Positions 11,905 through 23,147 of a stretch of 64,000 nucleotides of DNA are shown piece after piece. The DNA lies in assembly GCA_023213395.1 (NCBI GenBank), contig CM041465.1, positions 88,047,741 to 88,111,740 on the forward strand. Reading direction: 5' to 3'. The position numbers were made by a program, and so were the translations under genes. The stretch's first letter is position 1. The number at the start of each line of letters is the position of its first letter. The notes under the pieces were generated by a model. The model was not told where the DNA came from and did not search any database. It was given only the letters and a program-made list of their open reading frames with translations. The stretch is from Cycas panzhihuaensis (lineage: Eukaryota > Cycadophyta).

Positions 11905-13270
11905 TCCTTCGGGAAGGACATACCTTGATATGCTAAGAGATGGAGGGATAGATGAATATGTGATTAACCCTATCCTTAAAGATAATCATATAAAAATTCC
12001 TGTACTACAAGAGCTAATAAAAAAAATGGTGCAATATTGGGAAAATAGCCTAGTTGGGAGGTTCTTTAGGCCCATATTAGGACTTGATATCATTAGAAAC
12101 TAGGCAAAGAACAAAATGAAAAATGAAGAATCTGGTGGAGGTGATGGTTATGCCTAAGGGATGTGTCCTCTTCAAATTTGTAAATCAAGAGGATATGATT
12201 GTCATTCTTTTAAAATCCCCCTGGATGCTTGGTAGGAAGGCCATTATCCTAGAGAAATGGCATCCATATTTTGACCCAGCGGTTCCAATAATAAAACAAA
12301 CCCCAATTTGGGTCTAGATGCCAGGGCTTCCCTTAAAATTTTGGAATCTAGAAGTTGTAAAAGGGGTGGCTAGAGTAGTTAGATCTCTACTAATGATGGA
12401 TTTGGTCATAAAAAATAGATCTCGGTTGATAAATGCTAGGTTTTATGTTTTGGAAAGATTTGATAGAGACCTCCTAGAAGAGGTTGGCATTGAATCTAGG
12501 GGATGGAATATTGACCAAAAGTTAGTTTATGAGTTGGATGGCTTCAAATGTCCAAAATGTAGGTGTTGTGGCATTTACCGTTGAAGTGTCCAAGAGAAAC
12601 AAATAAGGCTGAGGTTGAAAAGGAGGGAGGACCTAACAAAGCCAACGAGGATACAGGGCCAGATGCAAATATGGATGTTGCCTTAGGCACTAGGGTAGTT
12701 CCTCCAGAACGGGAGAAGGATGGACTCAATGAGGATCCCACCCTAAAGAAAGATGAGGGGGTGGAGTGACCTAAGGATCAATAGGTAGGGCAGCAAGGGC
12801 TAGTTAGCCAGGGTGGAGAGGAGAGGAAAGAGTGGGGCCCACTTGGGACAGTTGAGCCTTCTCAGGTTGAGCAGTCAAAGGAGATCAACTGGGATAATAA
12901 GGACTATCTTTCATATGAAGAGGAGGGGAAGGAGCAGGCCTTTAGTAAGGGGGATCCACAGTAAGGGCTCTCAGTTGGGGCGTTATGGGCCAGCCTAGAA
13001 TGGATTGCAGGGATAAGGGGGATTCAGATTCAGGGAAGGTAATAGACAAGGCTTATAGGTGGATAAAAAGAGATAAAGGAGCTTAGGAGGATTCGTCTAG
13101 TTTGAAGAGAGCCCCTGACCTTGGTAGTGATAAAAAGGTTAGCAGACTGTCGAGGAAGGTGATTCGAGATAGGGAAACTATGTCCCAGATTGACCTAGGG
13201 TACTAGAGTACCCTAAAGAAAAGGGTAATCAAAGGCACATTCCTTAGGAGTAGGAGATGATCTTGTGGGG
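11905..13270 (+). pseudogene. LINE1 ORF1 (DUF4283 / zinc-knuckle RNA-binding protein)
   Basis: ORF1 proteins of plant L1 elements bind the element's RNA. The start reads YLDMLRDGGIDEYVINPIL near 11920, and LINE2 has the matching SYLDTLSNEG. From 12123 comes the DUF4283-type domain (PKGCVLFKFVNQEDM, LKSPWML). At 12317 the stop is TAG in the conserved WVQMPGLPL context. Then LVYELDGFKCPKCR, where a knuckle with the second His/Cys pair eroded ends at a stop (12582). The rest to 13270 is GA-rich, polar and open only in pieces. Pseudogene. Confidence 0.82.
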
Positions 13271-15354
13271 ATAGAGGGAGGGATGGCCATGAGGGTCTTA
13301 TCCTGGAATGTTAGGGGCTTGAATGCCCCCTCCAAGCAGAGAATTGTCAAGGATCTGAGACTTAGAATGGGAGCGAGCATTGTATTATTGTAGGAAATGA
13401 AACTTAAGAAGGCAAAGGAGGTAGAGGTGAAAAATAAGATTTAGAGGAAGGACAAAATGCTGGCCAAAGATGGTTCTTTGGGCTCGGGTGGTATGGCTAT
13501 TTTTTGGGATCCAAGTCTATGGCAGGGGTATGGGGTGACCTAAGAAGATCACTTCATGATAGTCTACTTTTCATGTAGAAAGACAAACACTCAGTGGTGG
13601 GTCACTAATATTTATGCTCCCACATCAATGGAGGGTAGAAAGATCTTGTGGGATAGGATCATGGATGTCCACAAAGATTGGAAAGGCCCCTGGCCAGTGG
13701 GGGGGATTTAAACTTGGCTTTTTACTTAGGGGAAAAGAAAGGAGGTCAAGAGGGATGGTCCAGGAGTATGTCCAACCTGGGAGACTTCCTACAAAGTGGA
13801 GGGCTAATGGATATCCCACTTAGAGGGGCCATGTATACTTGGTCAAATAGGAGATTGGGGAGAAATCACATCCAGATAAAGTTAGATAGGATGATGACCA
13901 ATTATGAATAGATGAGTCTCCATGTAGACATCAAGTTAGAGGCACTTCTGAAGATGGCCTCTGATCATTCCCCCCTAATGTTAGAGTTTAATAATCCTGG
14001 TATTCACCATGGGGCTCCCTTTCATTTTGAACTTATGTGGTTGAAACATCATGATCTTAGAGATCAGGTTAAGGAATGGTGGAGTATCCCTGTGGTGGGG
14101 CATGCCATATTTAAATTCTCTAAGAAGCTGAATTGGATCAAGAGATAAATTAAAGTTTGAAACAAAGAGGTTTTCGATAACATTTTTTAGGCCAAAGGAA
14201 GACTGTTGGAGGAGCTAGATATGGTTGAGGGGAGGATCCAGGAGGAAGGTAGGTCCACCTCTCTGGATCAGTTGGAATGCACGACTACAAAAAACTTAGA
14301 AGATGTGTTGGCTAAGGAGGAAGTTCATTGGAAGCAAAAATCTAGAGTGCTCTAGCTTTCAGAGGGAGATAGAAATACTAAGTTTTTTCATATGTTTACG
14401 ATGAACTGTAATAGAATAAATAAGCTATGTAGTAGGGAGGGTACCACTTATGATATGGTAGAATAAATCAGAGGCATAGTAGTGGACTATTTCAAGGAGT
14501 TATTCAAAGAATCTAGATGCCAAGACCCAGATCTAAGAGACAACCTCTTAAGATTTATCCCAAGGTTGAGCAATAAGGACCAAAACAGAAGGCTGATGGA
14601 ACCCTTTACTCTAGAGGAAATGGAGAAAGTAATCTTCAACATGGGTCATGATAAAGCTCCAGGGCTAGATGGTTTTCCCCTGGGCTTTTTCTAGGAATTT
14701 TGGTATATAATCAAGGATGATTTAAAATTGTCCCTAAATGAATTCTTTGAGAAGAAAACAATTCTAAAGGAGTGGCAGGCTACCTTTTTGGTGTTGGTTC
14801 CTAAGAAGGAAGGAGCGAAAGTCATGAAGGACTTTAGATCGATAAGTTTATGCAACATAAAATACAAAATCTTGGCGAAAATGTTGGTGAATAGACTCAA
14901 GGAATGCTTGATGATTATCATATCCCCAAACCAGGATGATTTTGTAAAGGGAAGATAAATTATGGATAGCATAATCGTGGTTCACGAGATGGTTCATTCG
15001 GTTTACCATAGGAAAGAAGAGGGCATGATTGTGAAAACTGACATGTCCAAAGCTTATGACCAGGTGTCCTAGGACTGTTTACTCGATTGTCTCCAGGCTT
15101 TTGGTTTTGGGGAGATATGGAAGAATTAGATGAGGTGTTACATCTCCAATCCTTCGTTCTCTATATTGATAAACGGAACGTCAACCCCTTCTTTCCTTGG
15201 CTTCAGAGGTCTTAGGTAAGGGGATCCTTTATCCCCCTACTTGTTTATCATTATGGCAGAAATATTAGGGAGGGCTACTGAGGAGGCCAGAAGGATAGAC
15301 TAGGTGTCTAGGCTAAGGCCTTCTTCTAACTTGAAAAATATTATTCACCACCAG

Positions 15355-15366
15355 TTTGTTGATGAT
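15355..15366 (+). other. FVDD catalytic box of LINE1 RT
   Basis: Codons TTT GTT GAT GAT in HHQFVDDNIFLG. This corresponds to FADD in plant L1 elements, with both catalytic Asp codons kept. Confidence 0.85.
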
Positions 15367-16222
15367 AACATCTTTTTAGGTAAGGCATCCCTAGGGGAAG
15401 ATAGGGCTTTGAAGATGGGGCTCCATGCTTATGAGAGCGCTAGAAACCAAATAATTAATCTGGAGAAGGGCTTTATCTTTTTTATTAATACCCCTAAGAG
15501 ACTTCAGAGGAGGATTAGCGGGGAATTGGAGATTCACATCAGATCCCTCTCGACCACTTACTTAGGGATGCCCCTTTTTGTAGGAAATATGAGCAAGGAT
15601 TTCTAGAATCCTATTGTGGACAGGATCCAGAGGAAGTTGGATAGATGGAAAGGATCTCTCCTTAGCTTGGTGGGTAAAATCCAGTTGGTGACAACCTTAT
15701 TACAAAGTATTTCAGTTTATATGATGTTAATCTTCAAGGTACCTAGTAAGGTCATTTCAATCTTAGAAGGCATCTAGAAGAGATTCCTCTAGTCTGGAAC
15801 TAAGGACAAGAATAGAATCCATCTGGTCTCTTAAGAGAAGCTGTATAGGCCCAGGTGGGAAGGGGGGCTTAATATAAGAAGACTGGGGCCCTTTAATAGA
15901 GCACTAATGGCTAAATTTGGCTGGAGATTGGTGAAGAATGATGGGTCCCAATGGGGAAATATCATAGCCAAAAAGTACATGGGGGGCAGGCACTTCTTGA
16001 AAGATGAGGTGGGGGTGTCTCTGGTTCTCCCATTTGGAAAGGTCTCCTTCACTTGAGGAACATCCTAATTAATGGCTTGAGATGGAAGTTGGGGAATGGG
16101 GAAAACATTAGATTTTGGGAGGAAAAATGGTGTGGCAGCTTTAAATTAAAAGATATACCTACCATTGGTAACTTACAGGATGTTTGTGAGGAAACCTTTG
16201 GCTCACTAGTTAAGGACTACTG

Positions 16223-16227
16223 GGAGG
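16223..16227. repeat. copia E target-site duplication, left
   Basis: GGAGG before the 5' LTR is repeated exactly at 21498-21502 after the 3' LTR. Confidence 0.9.
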
Positions 16228-16872
16228 TGTTGGATATTGTGGCAATAATATTTTGGGGTTAAAATTTTGGTGTGTTTTCGGCGCGGTTTCCCCCCCTAAT
16301 CTTTCTCAGGGGGTTCCAAGTGGGGCGGGAGCCCCCCTTGGCCAGGGGGTGTGGGGGTGTGGAATGCCCCTCGCTAAGAGGGGGTTCGAGGGCGATAGCC
16401 CCCAACCTGAAAAATTAGCCCTGTAAACCTTATCAAATTATAAAGAGAATTAGGGTCATTCGATACAAATACCCTAGATTCTATGACTGAGATTTATCCC
16501 TTTGGATGTCCCTCTCATGTAGCCTGTTTTAGGGATTTTCTTATGATGTTGTATATAATGTAATGTACTGTGATGAGGGTGGCACCTGGTTGTTGTTCCA
16601 GAGAGTACTCTTCTACTGAGATGTACTGTTTCTCCATTCTACAGCAATAAAGATCGATACCTCTCCTGTGTGGATGTTTCCCTAGCACACTGCTAGGGTT
16701 TTACCACGTTATATTGGGTGCATATGTGATGTTTATCTTGTATATTGATGTTGTTGTATTATCTCTGATTTTAGAACTTGCATATTAAATCTTAGTTTCG
16801 ATTCCTGTGACTAGTTACAAAATAGTTTAGATCTTGTGGTTGTTTAAGGTTTAGGACCTTGTATTCTCAATA
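16228..16872 (+). repeat. 5' LTR of copia E
   Basis: Starts TGTTGGATATTGTG and ends TTCTCAATA (CA eroded to TA). It contains unusual C- and G-runs (near 16290-16400), an AATAAA at 16646-16651 and a TATA-like TGTATATAATG near 16550. It aligns along its length with 20868-21497, apart from small gaps in the G/C-run part. Confidence 0.94.
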
Positions 16873-16888
16873 AGTGGTGCTAAGTTCC

Positions 16889-16904
16889 TTAATATCAGAG
16901 CCAC
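16889..16904 (+). other. tRNA-iMet primer binding site of copia E
   Basis: TTAATATCAGAGCCAC equals the iMet primer site TTGGTATCAGAGCCAC except for GG to AA. Confidence 0.85.
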
Positions 16905-16957
16905 TTTTATTTTATAGCAAGTTTGTAAAGGTTTTGGTGTCAGCTTTTCTACACCAA

Positions 16958-19900
16958 ATGGCGAAACTAGTAGGTGCAAAGTTTGAGGTGGAGAAATTCA
17001 ATGGCAAGAACAACTTCGAGTTGTAGAAGCTAAAAGCACATGATGTTCTTGTACAGTAGGGTTTGTACAAAGACCTTATAGGAAAATCAAAGAAACTCGT
17101 AGGGATGGACGATGATGATTGGGATGACTTAGATAAAAAGGCACTTAGCACAATACGATTGTGCTTAGTAGATAAAGTCTTGTTTAACATCGTAGGAGAA
17201 GAGACAGCAGTAGGGTTATGGACCCAGTTGGAAGGCCTGTATATGACTAAATCAGTAACAAATCAAATCTACCTGAAGAGGCAACTGTACTCGTTACGGA
17301 TGAAGGAAGGTACAAAAATTGCTGACCATTTAAATATTTTCAATACTCTTATTTGCCAGTTGACTAGTATCGATATTAAAATTGAGGATGAGGACAAGGT
17401 TGTTACCTTGTTATGCTCATTGCTCGAATCCTGGGATAATATTGTCACCTCAATTAGTTTTAGCACTACAGATGTATTGGATTATGATTCTGTTGTGAGT
17501 GCTTTTATAATGGAAGAAGTGTGGAGGAAATATAGTTTTGAAACCTCCACACCAGAAGCCATGACAGTAAGAGGTAGAACATTTGAGAGAGGACAAAACT
17601 CCAAGGATACATCGAGGTCCAAGTCAAAGAGCAAAAAGAGTAAGCTCAAGTGTTGGCATTGTAATAAGACCAATCATCTTAAGAAGGATTGTTACAAAAA
17701 GAAGGAGTTCTAGAAAAAGGAAGATCCTACTAAGGAGGCGAATCAGGTGGAGTCAAATCAAGATATAGATGATGATATCTTGGTCGCTTATAATGTTTCT
17801 CATTATCACCATGACTGGTTATTAGATTTAGGTGCTTCGCACATGTGTCCACACAAGAGTTGGTTTTCATCATACCAACCTCTTGATGGTGGTGATGTGC
17901 TTATGGGAAATGAAGTTTCTTGTAAGACAGTGGGCATTGGTAGAATCAGAATTAAGATGTTCGATGGGGTAATCAAAACATTAACTAAGGTTAAACATGT
18001 ACCTAATTTAAAAAGGAATCTGATTTCCTTGGGTGAATTAGATTCGGGTGGTTTTAAGTATGCAAGTCATGAAGGAGTCCTAAAGGTATCAAAGGGCACA
18101 TTGGTTGTTATGAAATCCTTAAAGAAAGGAAATCTTTACATTTTAGTGGGAAGTATAAATGTCATCCAAGTAGCTACAACATCAAAGACTGCAAAAGATC
18201 TAGCTCAGTTATGGCATCAGAGACTTGGGCACATGAGTGAGAAAGGACTTAAGGTGCTGATAAACTGTAAGTTGCTTCCTAACTTATAGCTTTCATATTT
18301 GGGTTTTTGTAAACATTGTATTTTTGGAAAGTAGTATAGACTCAGGTTTAAAGTAGGGAGTCACACTAGTAAAGGTGTTCTAGATTACATACATTCAGAT
18401 GTATGGGGACCAGCCCCTAAAATATCTTGTGGAGGATCATTGTATTATGTAACATTTATAGATGATTACTCCAGGAAGGTATGGGTCTATTTTTTGAAAA
18501 GGAAATCTGAAGTTTTCAGTGTGTTTAAGCAGTTCAAGGCTTTAGTTGAGAACAGTACTGGTAAGACAATCAAATGTTTAAGAGCTAACAATGGAGGTGA
18601 GTTCAACTCCTTGGAGTTTAAGAACTATTACAGAGAAGCTGGGATCGAAAGACACAAGACCACTAGTTATACTCCACAGTAAAATGGCATTGCTAAGCAC
18701 ATGAATAGGACACTCTTGGAAAGAGCAAGAAGCATGTTAAGTAATGCAGGAGTGGAGCAGGGCTTATGGGCAGAAGTTGTTCACACAACTTGCTATCTAG
18801 TAAATAGGTCACCATCACTTGTAATAGATTGCAAGATTCCTGAAGAGGTATGGACTGGACATCCATGTGATTATTCAAATTTAAAAGTTTTTGGTTGTGA
18901 TGCTTATGCCTGGACTGACAAAAGTAAATGTTCAAAGTTACACCCAAAATCCAAGAGATATATCTTTGTTGGTTATAGTGATAAGGATGGTGTGAAGGGA
19001 TACAGGTTGTGGGATCCTACTATCTACAAAATCACCATTAACAGAGATGTCATATTTGATGAATCTCCCTTTATAAAATTAGACAGTGTAGAAGCTGAAA
19101 TGAAACATGAGTAGCAAGATGAACATCAACAAGTCAAGTTTGAAATGCAGCCATCTTTGGAATCAGAAGAGTATGAAGATCTTTCTAAAGATGAATCAAC
19201 AGTAGATTCACAAGAGTATGTGGACACTCCTCTACCAACAGTTAGAAGATCTACATGAGTTAGTCATCCACCTGATAGGTACAGCCTTTTTATTTCTATT
19301 ACTTTGGTTTCTAATGATGGTGAGCCCACATGTTATCAGGAAGTAGTAGATGATATCCATGGAGAGAAGTGGATAAGGGATATGCAGGAAGAGATAGATG
19401 CTTTGAAGAAAACTAATTCATGGGACTTGGTAGAACTTCCATATAGTAGAAAGATTGTTGGTTGTAGATGGGTTTTCAAAAAGAAAATAGATGTTGATGG
19501 AAAGGTTGATAAACACAAGGCAAGACTGGTGGCTAAAGGTTTTGAATAGAAAGCAGGTATTGACTTTCATGAGATCTTTTCACCAGTTGTCAAACTTGTT
19601 TCAATTCGAGTGTTGTTAGCATTGGTAGCTTCTCTCGATTTGGAATTGGAGCAATTAGATGTAAAAATAACTTTTCTATATGGAGATTTAGATGAGGAGA
19701 TCTATATGGATCAACCAGAAGGGTTTGTGCAAGATGGTAAGAAAAGACTTGTTTGCAGGCTTAGGAAATCATTGTATGGCTTGAAGAAATTGCCCATGCA
19801 GTGGTACAAGAAGTTTGATGCCTTCATGGAGAGCCAAATTTTCAAAAGAAGTGAGTATGATCATTATGTTTACTTTAAATTTATGAACAATGGCTTATTC

Positions 19901-20902
19901 TTTATCTTGGTATTATATGCTAATGACATATTGGTTGCAAGCAAGAGCATGGAAGAAATCAATAAGCTAAAGGCTCAATTGGCTAGGACTTTTGATATGA
20001 AGGATATAGGAGCTGCAAAACAAATCTTAGGCATGGAGATACACATAGACAAGAAAAATGGTAAGCTATAGTTATCACAACAGAAATATGTAGAGAAGGT
20101 GCTAACCAGGTTTGGTATGGCAAATGTGAAACCAATGAGTATCCCATTGGCTTCCCACTTCAAGCATTCTTCGAATATGAGTCCTAGTAGTGAAGAAGAA
20201 AATACTTATATGTCTCGTGTACCTTATGCCAGTGTAGTAGGAAGTTTGATGTATGCCATGGTATGTACAAGACCTGATATTTCACATGCAGCCAGTGTAG
20301 TGAGCAGGTTTATGGCAAATCCAAGAAAGGAACATTGGGCTACAGTGAAATGGGTGCTTCAGTATTTGAGAGACACGAGTGACTATTGCATCGTCTTTGG
20401 AGGTACAGAAAATCAGGTTTTTGGATATGTCAATTCATACTTTACAGGAGATTTAGACAAAATAAGGTCTACTTCATATTATGTTTTTACTCTTGCAAAT
20501 GGTCCAATTAGTTGGATGTCCAAATTGCAGAGCACAATTGCACTGTCAACCACAGAAGTTGAATATGTTACTGCAACACATGCTTGTAAAAAGGAAATCT
20601 AGTTACAGGGTCTATTGGTTGAGCTTGGAAGGAGATAGGAAAATGTAAAGGTATTTTGTGACAGTCAAAGTGCCATTTACTTAGCCAAGAATCCAACTTA
20701 TCACAGTAGAACAAAGCATATTGCTCTGAAGTACCATTTTGTTAGATAGGTTGTGGAAGTAGGTGGAGTGGCACTTGAGAAGATTCATACCAATCAGAAT
20801 TATGCTGATATATTCACAAAATTAGTACCAGGAAAGGTACTAGGTAAATTGTTGTCAAGGTGGAGATTATTGGATATTGTGACAACAATATTTTGGGGTT
20901 AA
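16958..20902 (+). pseudogene. copia E gag-pol, one frame of about 1,315 codons with TAG stops
   Basis: All domains lie in one frame, starting at ATG 16958. Gag (UBN2) runs to 17640, then a zinc knuckle CWHCNKTNHLKKDC. Protease near 17813 has WLLDLGASHMCP (DSG became DLG). The pre-integrase LWHQRLGHM is at 18210. Integrase has HSDVWGP, LRANNGGEF (Asp to Asn) and NGIAKHMNRT (Glu to Lys), so only one of three DDE residues remains. RT has VAKGFE, EQLDVKITFLYGDL and YAND in place of YVDD at 19916-19927. RNase H (STTEVEYVTATHACK) and the tail ADIFTK follow. The frame ends at TAA inside the 3' LTR. I read about 11 TAG stops, one TAA and one TGA, and no frameshift. Confidence 0.93.
20857..20867 (+). 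other. polypurine tract of copia E
   Basis: AAGGTGGAGAT immediately precedes the 3' LTR, the plus-strand primer position. Confidence 0.8.
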
Positions 20903-21497
20903 AATTTTGGTGTGTTTTTTGTGCAGTTTCCCCCCCTAATCTTTCTCAGGGGGTTCCAAGTGAGCCCCTCTTGGTCAAAGGGTGTAGAAGGCCCCCCATT
21001 AAGAGGGGGTTCGGGGGTGATAGTCCCCAACCCAAAAAATTAGCCCTGTAAACCTTATCAAATTGTAAAGAGAATTAGGGTTGTTCAATACAAATACCCT
21101 ATATTCTATAGCTAAGATTTATCCCTTTAGATGTCCCTCTCATGTAGCCCATTTTAGGGTTTTTTTTATGATGTTGTATGTAATGTAATGTACTATGATG
21201 AGGGTGGCACCTGGTTATTATTCCAGAGAGCACTATGCTACTGAGATGTACTGTTTCTCCATTCTATAGCAATAAAGACCGATACCTTTCCTGTGTGGAT
21301 GTTTCCCTAGACAATGCTAGGGTTTTACCACATTACATCAGGTGCATATGTGATGTTTAGCTTGTATATTGATGTTGTTTGTATTATCTATGATTTTAGA
21401 ATGTGTATGTTAAATCTTAGTTTCGATTCATGTAACTAGTTACAAAATAGTTTATATCTTGTGGCTGTTTAAGGTTTAGGACCTTGTATTCTCAATA
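20868..21497 (+). repeat. 3' LTR of copia E
   Basis: Begins TATTGGATATTGTGAC and ends TTCTCAATA. It has AATAAA at 21271-21276. It lacks a short G/C-run segment present in the 5' LTR and differs mostly by transitions. Confidence 0.94.
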
Positions 21498-21502
21498 GGA
21501 GG
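21498..21502. repeat. copia E target-site duplication, right
   Basis: GGAGG, identical to 16223-16227. Removing 16228-21502 rejoins LINE1 ORF2. Confidence 0.9.
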
Positions 21503-22739
21503 GTTAAGGAAAAGATAGGAAATGGAGATCTTGTAATGAGTTACAAGGCCAGGATGAGGAGACTCAGGCCCTCAAGGACAAATTGAACCGTCAGTACATC
21601 CCTAAAATCCATATGACAGACACTTTAATTTGGTCGCTATCCCTCTCTAGGTCGTACTCTGTGAAGGAGGGATATAAATCTTCTTGTATGGAGGAGGGTT
21701 TGGTCAAGAATGCTTTGCTAGCTAGGGTATAGAAGTTGAGGCTCCTCCCAAAGGTGGTAATTTTCTAGTGGCTATTCTTGTAGAATACGATTCTGACAAT
21801 TAATAATTTTCATAAATGCGCATTTATCATGCCAAATAGATGTGTGTTCTGTAGGAAGGATGAGGAGTCTTTAGACCATATCAGCATTTACTGCCCCTTC
21901 TCCAAGGGTATATGGGCCTGTTTATGGGCCTATCTAGGGCTAGATTGGGTGGCCCCGAGGACCCTATTAGAGTAGTGGATGATGTGGAAATCTCCCTATA
22001 GGAGTAAGATGCTAGGATTGTTATGAAAATTAATTATTTCGATTGGGGTCTGGAATATCTGGAAGGAGCGTAATAGGAGGATCTTCCGAGGGAAAGACTT
22101 AGATGAGTAGAGGCTCTATGACATGATCTGAGGGGCAACCTTAGAAATGCTTAAACTTTTGGAAGAGGATAAGATCCTGAGGGAGGAAAGAAAGATCATG
22201 GAGGGTTGGGGGATTAGATTCCTGATAGGTATAGGAGTGAAAAGGAGGGAGTGTTATTAGAGCCCACCTAGTGAGTATTGGGTGAAAATTAATTTTGATG
22301 GGGTATCTAAAGGAAACCCTAGTGAGGCAGGAGGGGGGTGTCTATGTAGACACCATGATAGGACAGTAAGTTGGGCCTTTGTAGAATATTATGGCCATGA
22401 GATAAATCACATAGCATAACTTAAGGCTATGCAGAAAGTGATAGCAATGGTGGATGAGGATGACCATGATAAGGTGATAATGGAACAAGACTCCCTAAAT
22501 TTGATCAGGTTCCTCAAGGGGGAGACAGAGGCTGATTGGCATAATGTGGATATGGCGAGGGGCACTAAGGAGATCCTAAGATCCAAGCAGAGTATTCCAA
22601 TCCAGCACATGTATAGAGAAGGAAATGCCACAATAGTTTGGCTTACCAACTGGGCAGTTTTAAATAAAGGAAATTGGGTTTGGAGAGAGAACTCTCTAGA
22701 GGAGCTCCTGAGTTTAATTAGATTGGATGTGTTAGCCTA
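21503..22739 (+). pseudogene. LINE1 ORF2 C-terminal part (zf-RVT and RNase H)
   Basis: The downstream half of ORF2 after copia E. Near 21600-21700 are TDTLIWSLSLSRSYSVKEGY and a zf-RVT segment with CVFCRKDEESLDHISIYC. From 22270 an RNase H-like domain begins (VSKGNPSEAGGG, QDSLNLI). At its end REGNATIVWLTNW replaces the usual REGNxxADxLAN, so the last catalytic Asp is lost. Stops inside are mainly TAG. The true terminator appears to be TAG at 22738-22740. Confidence 0.85.
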
Positions 22740-22919
22740 GAAAGGGGAGAGTTAATGGATGCTTTGTATGTGTATGTAGAGTGGGTCTAGTTTGGCTAGG
22801 CCATGGGCATGTCATGGCCATTTGTGTTTTATAGCCGAAAGGCAGATGATGTAAAAGGTTTGGGGCCCTATTAAAACCCCTTCTAATTTTTTTACCATAT
22901 CAAAAAAGTGTAATTAAAA
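22740..22919 (+). other. LINE1 3' UTR, short A tail and right target duplication
   Basis: After the stop come about 165 bases ending TTTTTTTACCATATC plus A's at 22905. The duplicate AAGTGTAATTAAAA then occupies 22906-22919. Confidence 0.82.
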
Positions 22920-23147
22920 TGACATTAATTTAGTGAAAAATAAAGATGCAGATGCATTTTATAAACAAATTGTAATTATTTTGAAATTATATTTTTAAGC
23001 ATATATATTAAAAATTAAATTAAATCCAAAATAAATTTACATAAATTATAAACTTATTTATAGCAAATAGCATAAAAATAATGGTTAAATTAATTATAGA
23101 TAAATTAAGTAAATTTATTAAAAAATTGGTGATAAAATAATGTAATT
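22920..23147 (-). other. copia A leader fragment between the two LINEs
   Basis: AT-rich, non-coding. It is bounded on the left by the LINE1 duplication and on the right by the LINE2 duplication (23132-23147). By position it is part of copia A's 5' leader. Confidence 0.7.
23132..23147. repeat. LINE2 target-site duplication, left
   Basis: ATAAAATAATGTAATT matches ATAAAATGATGTAATT at 29414-29429 with one A/G difference over 16 bases. Confidence 0.82.

Larger units (their letters stand above)
13289..16227 (+). pseudogene. LINE1 ORF2 N-terminal part (endonuclease and RT)
   Basis: Starts with MRVLSWNVRGLNAPSKQR, the EEP endonuclease opening. It then shows NIYAPTS and, after a frameshift in a G-run near 13700, GGDLNLAF (normally GDFN) and SDHSPLMLEF near 13955. 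RT follows: KAPGLDGFPLGFF (14650), LVPKKEGAKVMKDFRSISLC (14800), SKAYD (15050) and the catalytic FVDD at 15355-15366, intact. Then TTYLGMPLF and WKLGNGENIRFWEEKW. Between 14694 and 15840 I read about ten premature stops, seven TAG, three TAA, no TGA. The frame changes again before 16053. Copia E interrupts it at 16228. Confidence 0.9.
16228..21497 (+). mobile_element. Ty1/copia element E, complete structure, inside LINE1
   Basis: A full-length copia element of 5.27 kb. Parts: 5' LTR 16228-16872, primer site, a single gag-pol frame 16958-20902, polypurine tract, 3' LTR 20868-21497, and a perfect 5-bp duplication. The junction (CAAGGTGGAGATTATTGG) and layout resemble the Angela/BARE-type copia lineage (inference). 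It is the youngest layer by position and also the least decayed: no net frameshift, but about a dozen premature stops and altered active sites in protease, integrase and RT. Confidence 0.95.
11353..22905 (+). mobile_element. LINE1: L1-like non-LTR element, split by copia E
   Basis: A plant L1-type element with ORF1 (DUF4283-like plus zinc knuckle) and ORF2 (endonuclease, RT, zf-RVT, RNase H), interrupted at 16228-21497 by copia E. It has no LTRs and ends in a short 3' UTR (TTTTTTTACCATATC then an A-run). A perfect 14-bp duplication flanks it. Without copia E it is about 6.3 kb. LINE2 (minus strand) is a diverged copy of the same family. The element is dead, with multiple stops and at least two frameshifts in ORF2. 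Confidence 0.92.

Noticed and set aside
16250-16420. G/C-run-rich segment looking like a foreign or structural element
   Set aside because: It is part of the copia E LTR and recurs at about 20930-21040 in the 3' LTR.
13289-20902. Frequent in-frame TAG suggesting a reassigned stop codon (TAG read as Gln)
   Set aside because: TAG also replaces Trp codons, TAA stops occur too, frameshifts are present in the LINEs, and active sites are lost. This is decay of nuclear repeats, not an altered code.
20860-21051. 63-codon frame at the copia E 3' LTR
   Set aside because: LTR sequence in another frame; the same peptide-like run is found in the 5' LTR.
16223-21502. LINE1 and copia E as a single fused element
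   Set aside because: Perfect GGAGG duplication and complete LTRs show an insertion; the LINE reading continues on the far side.
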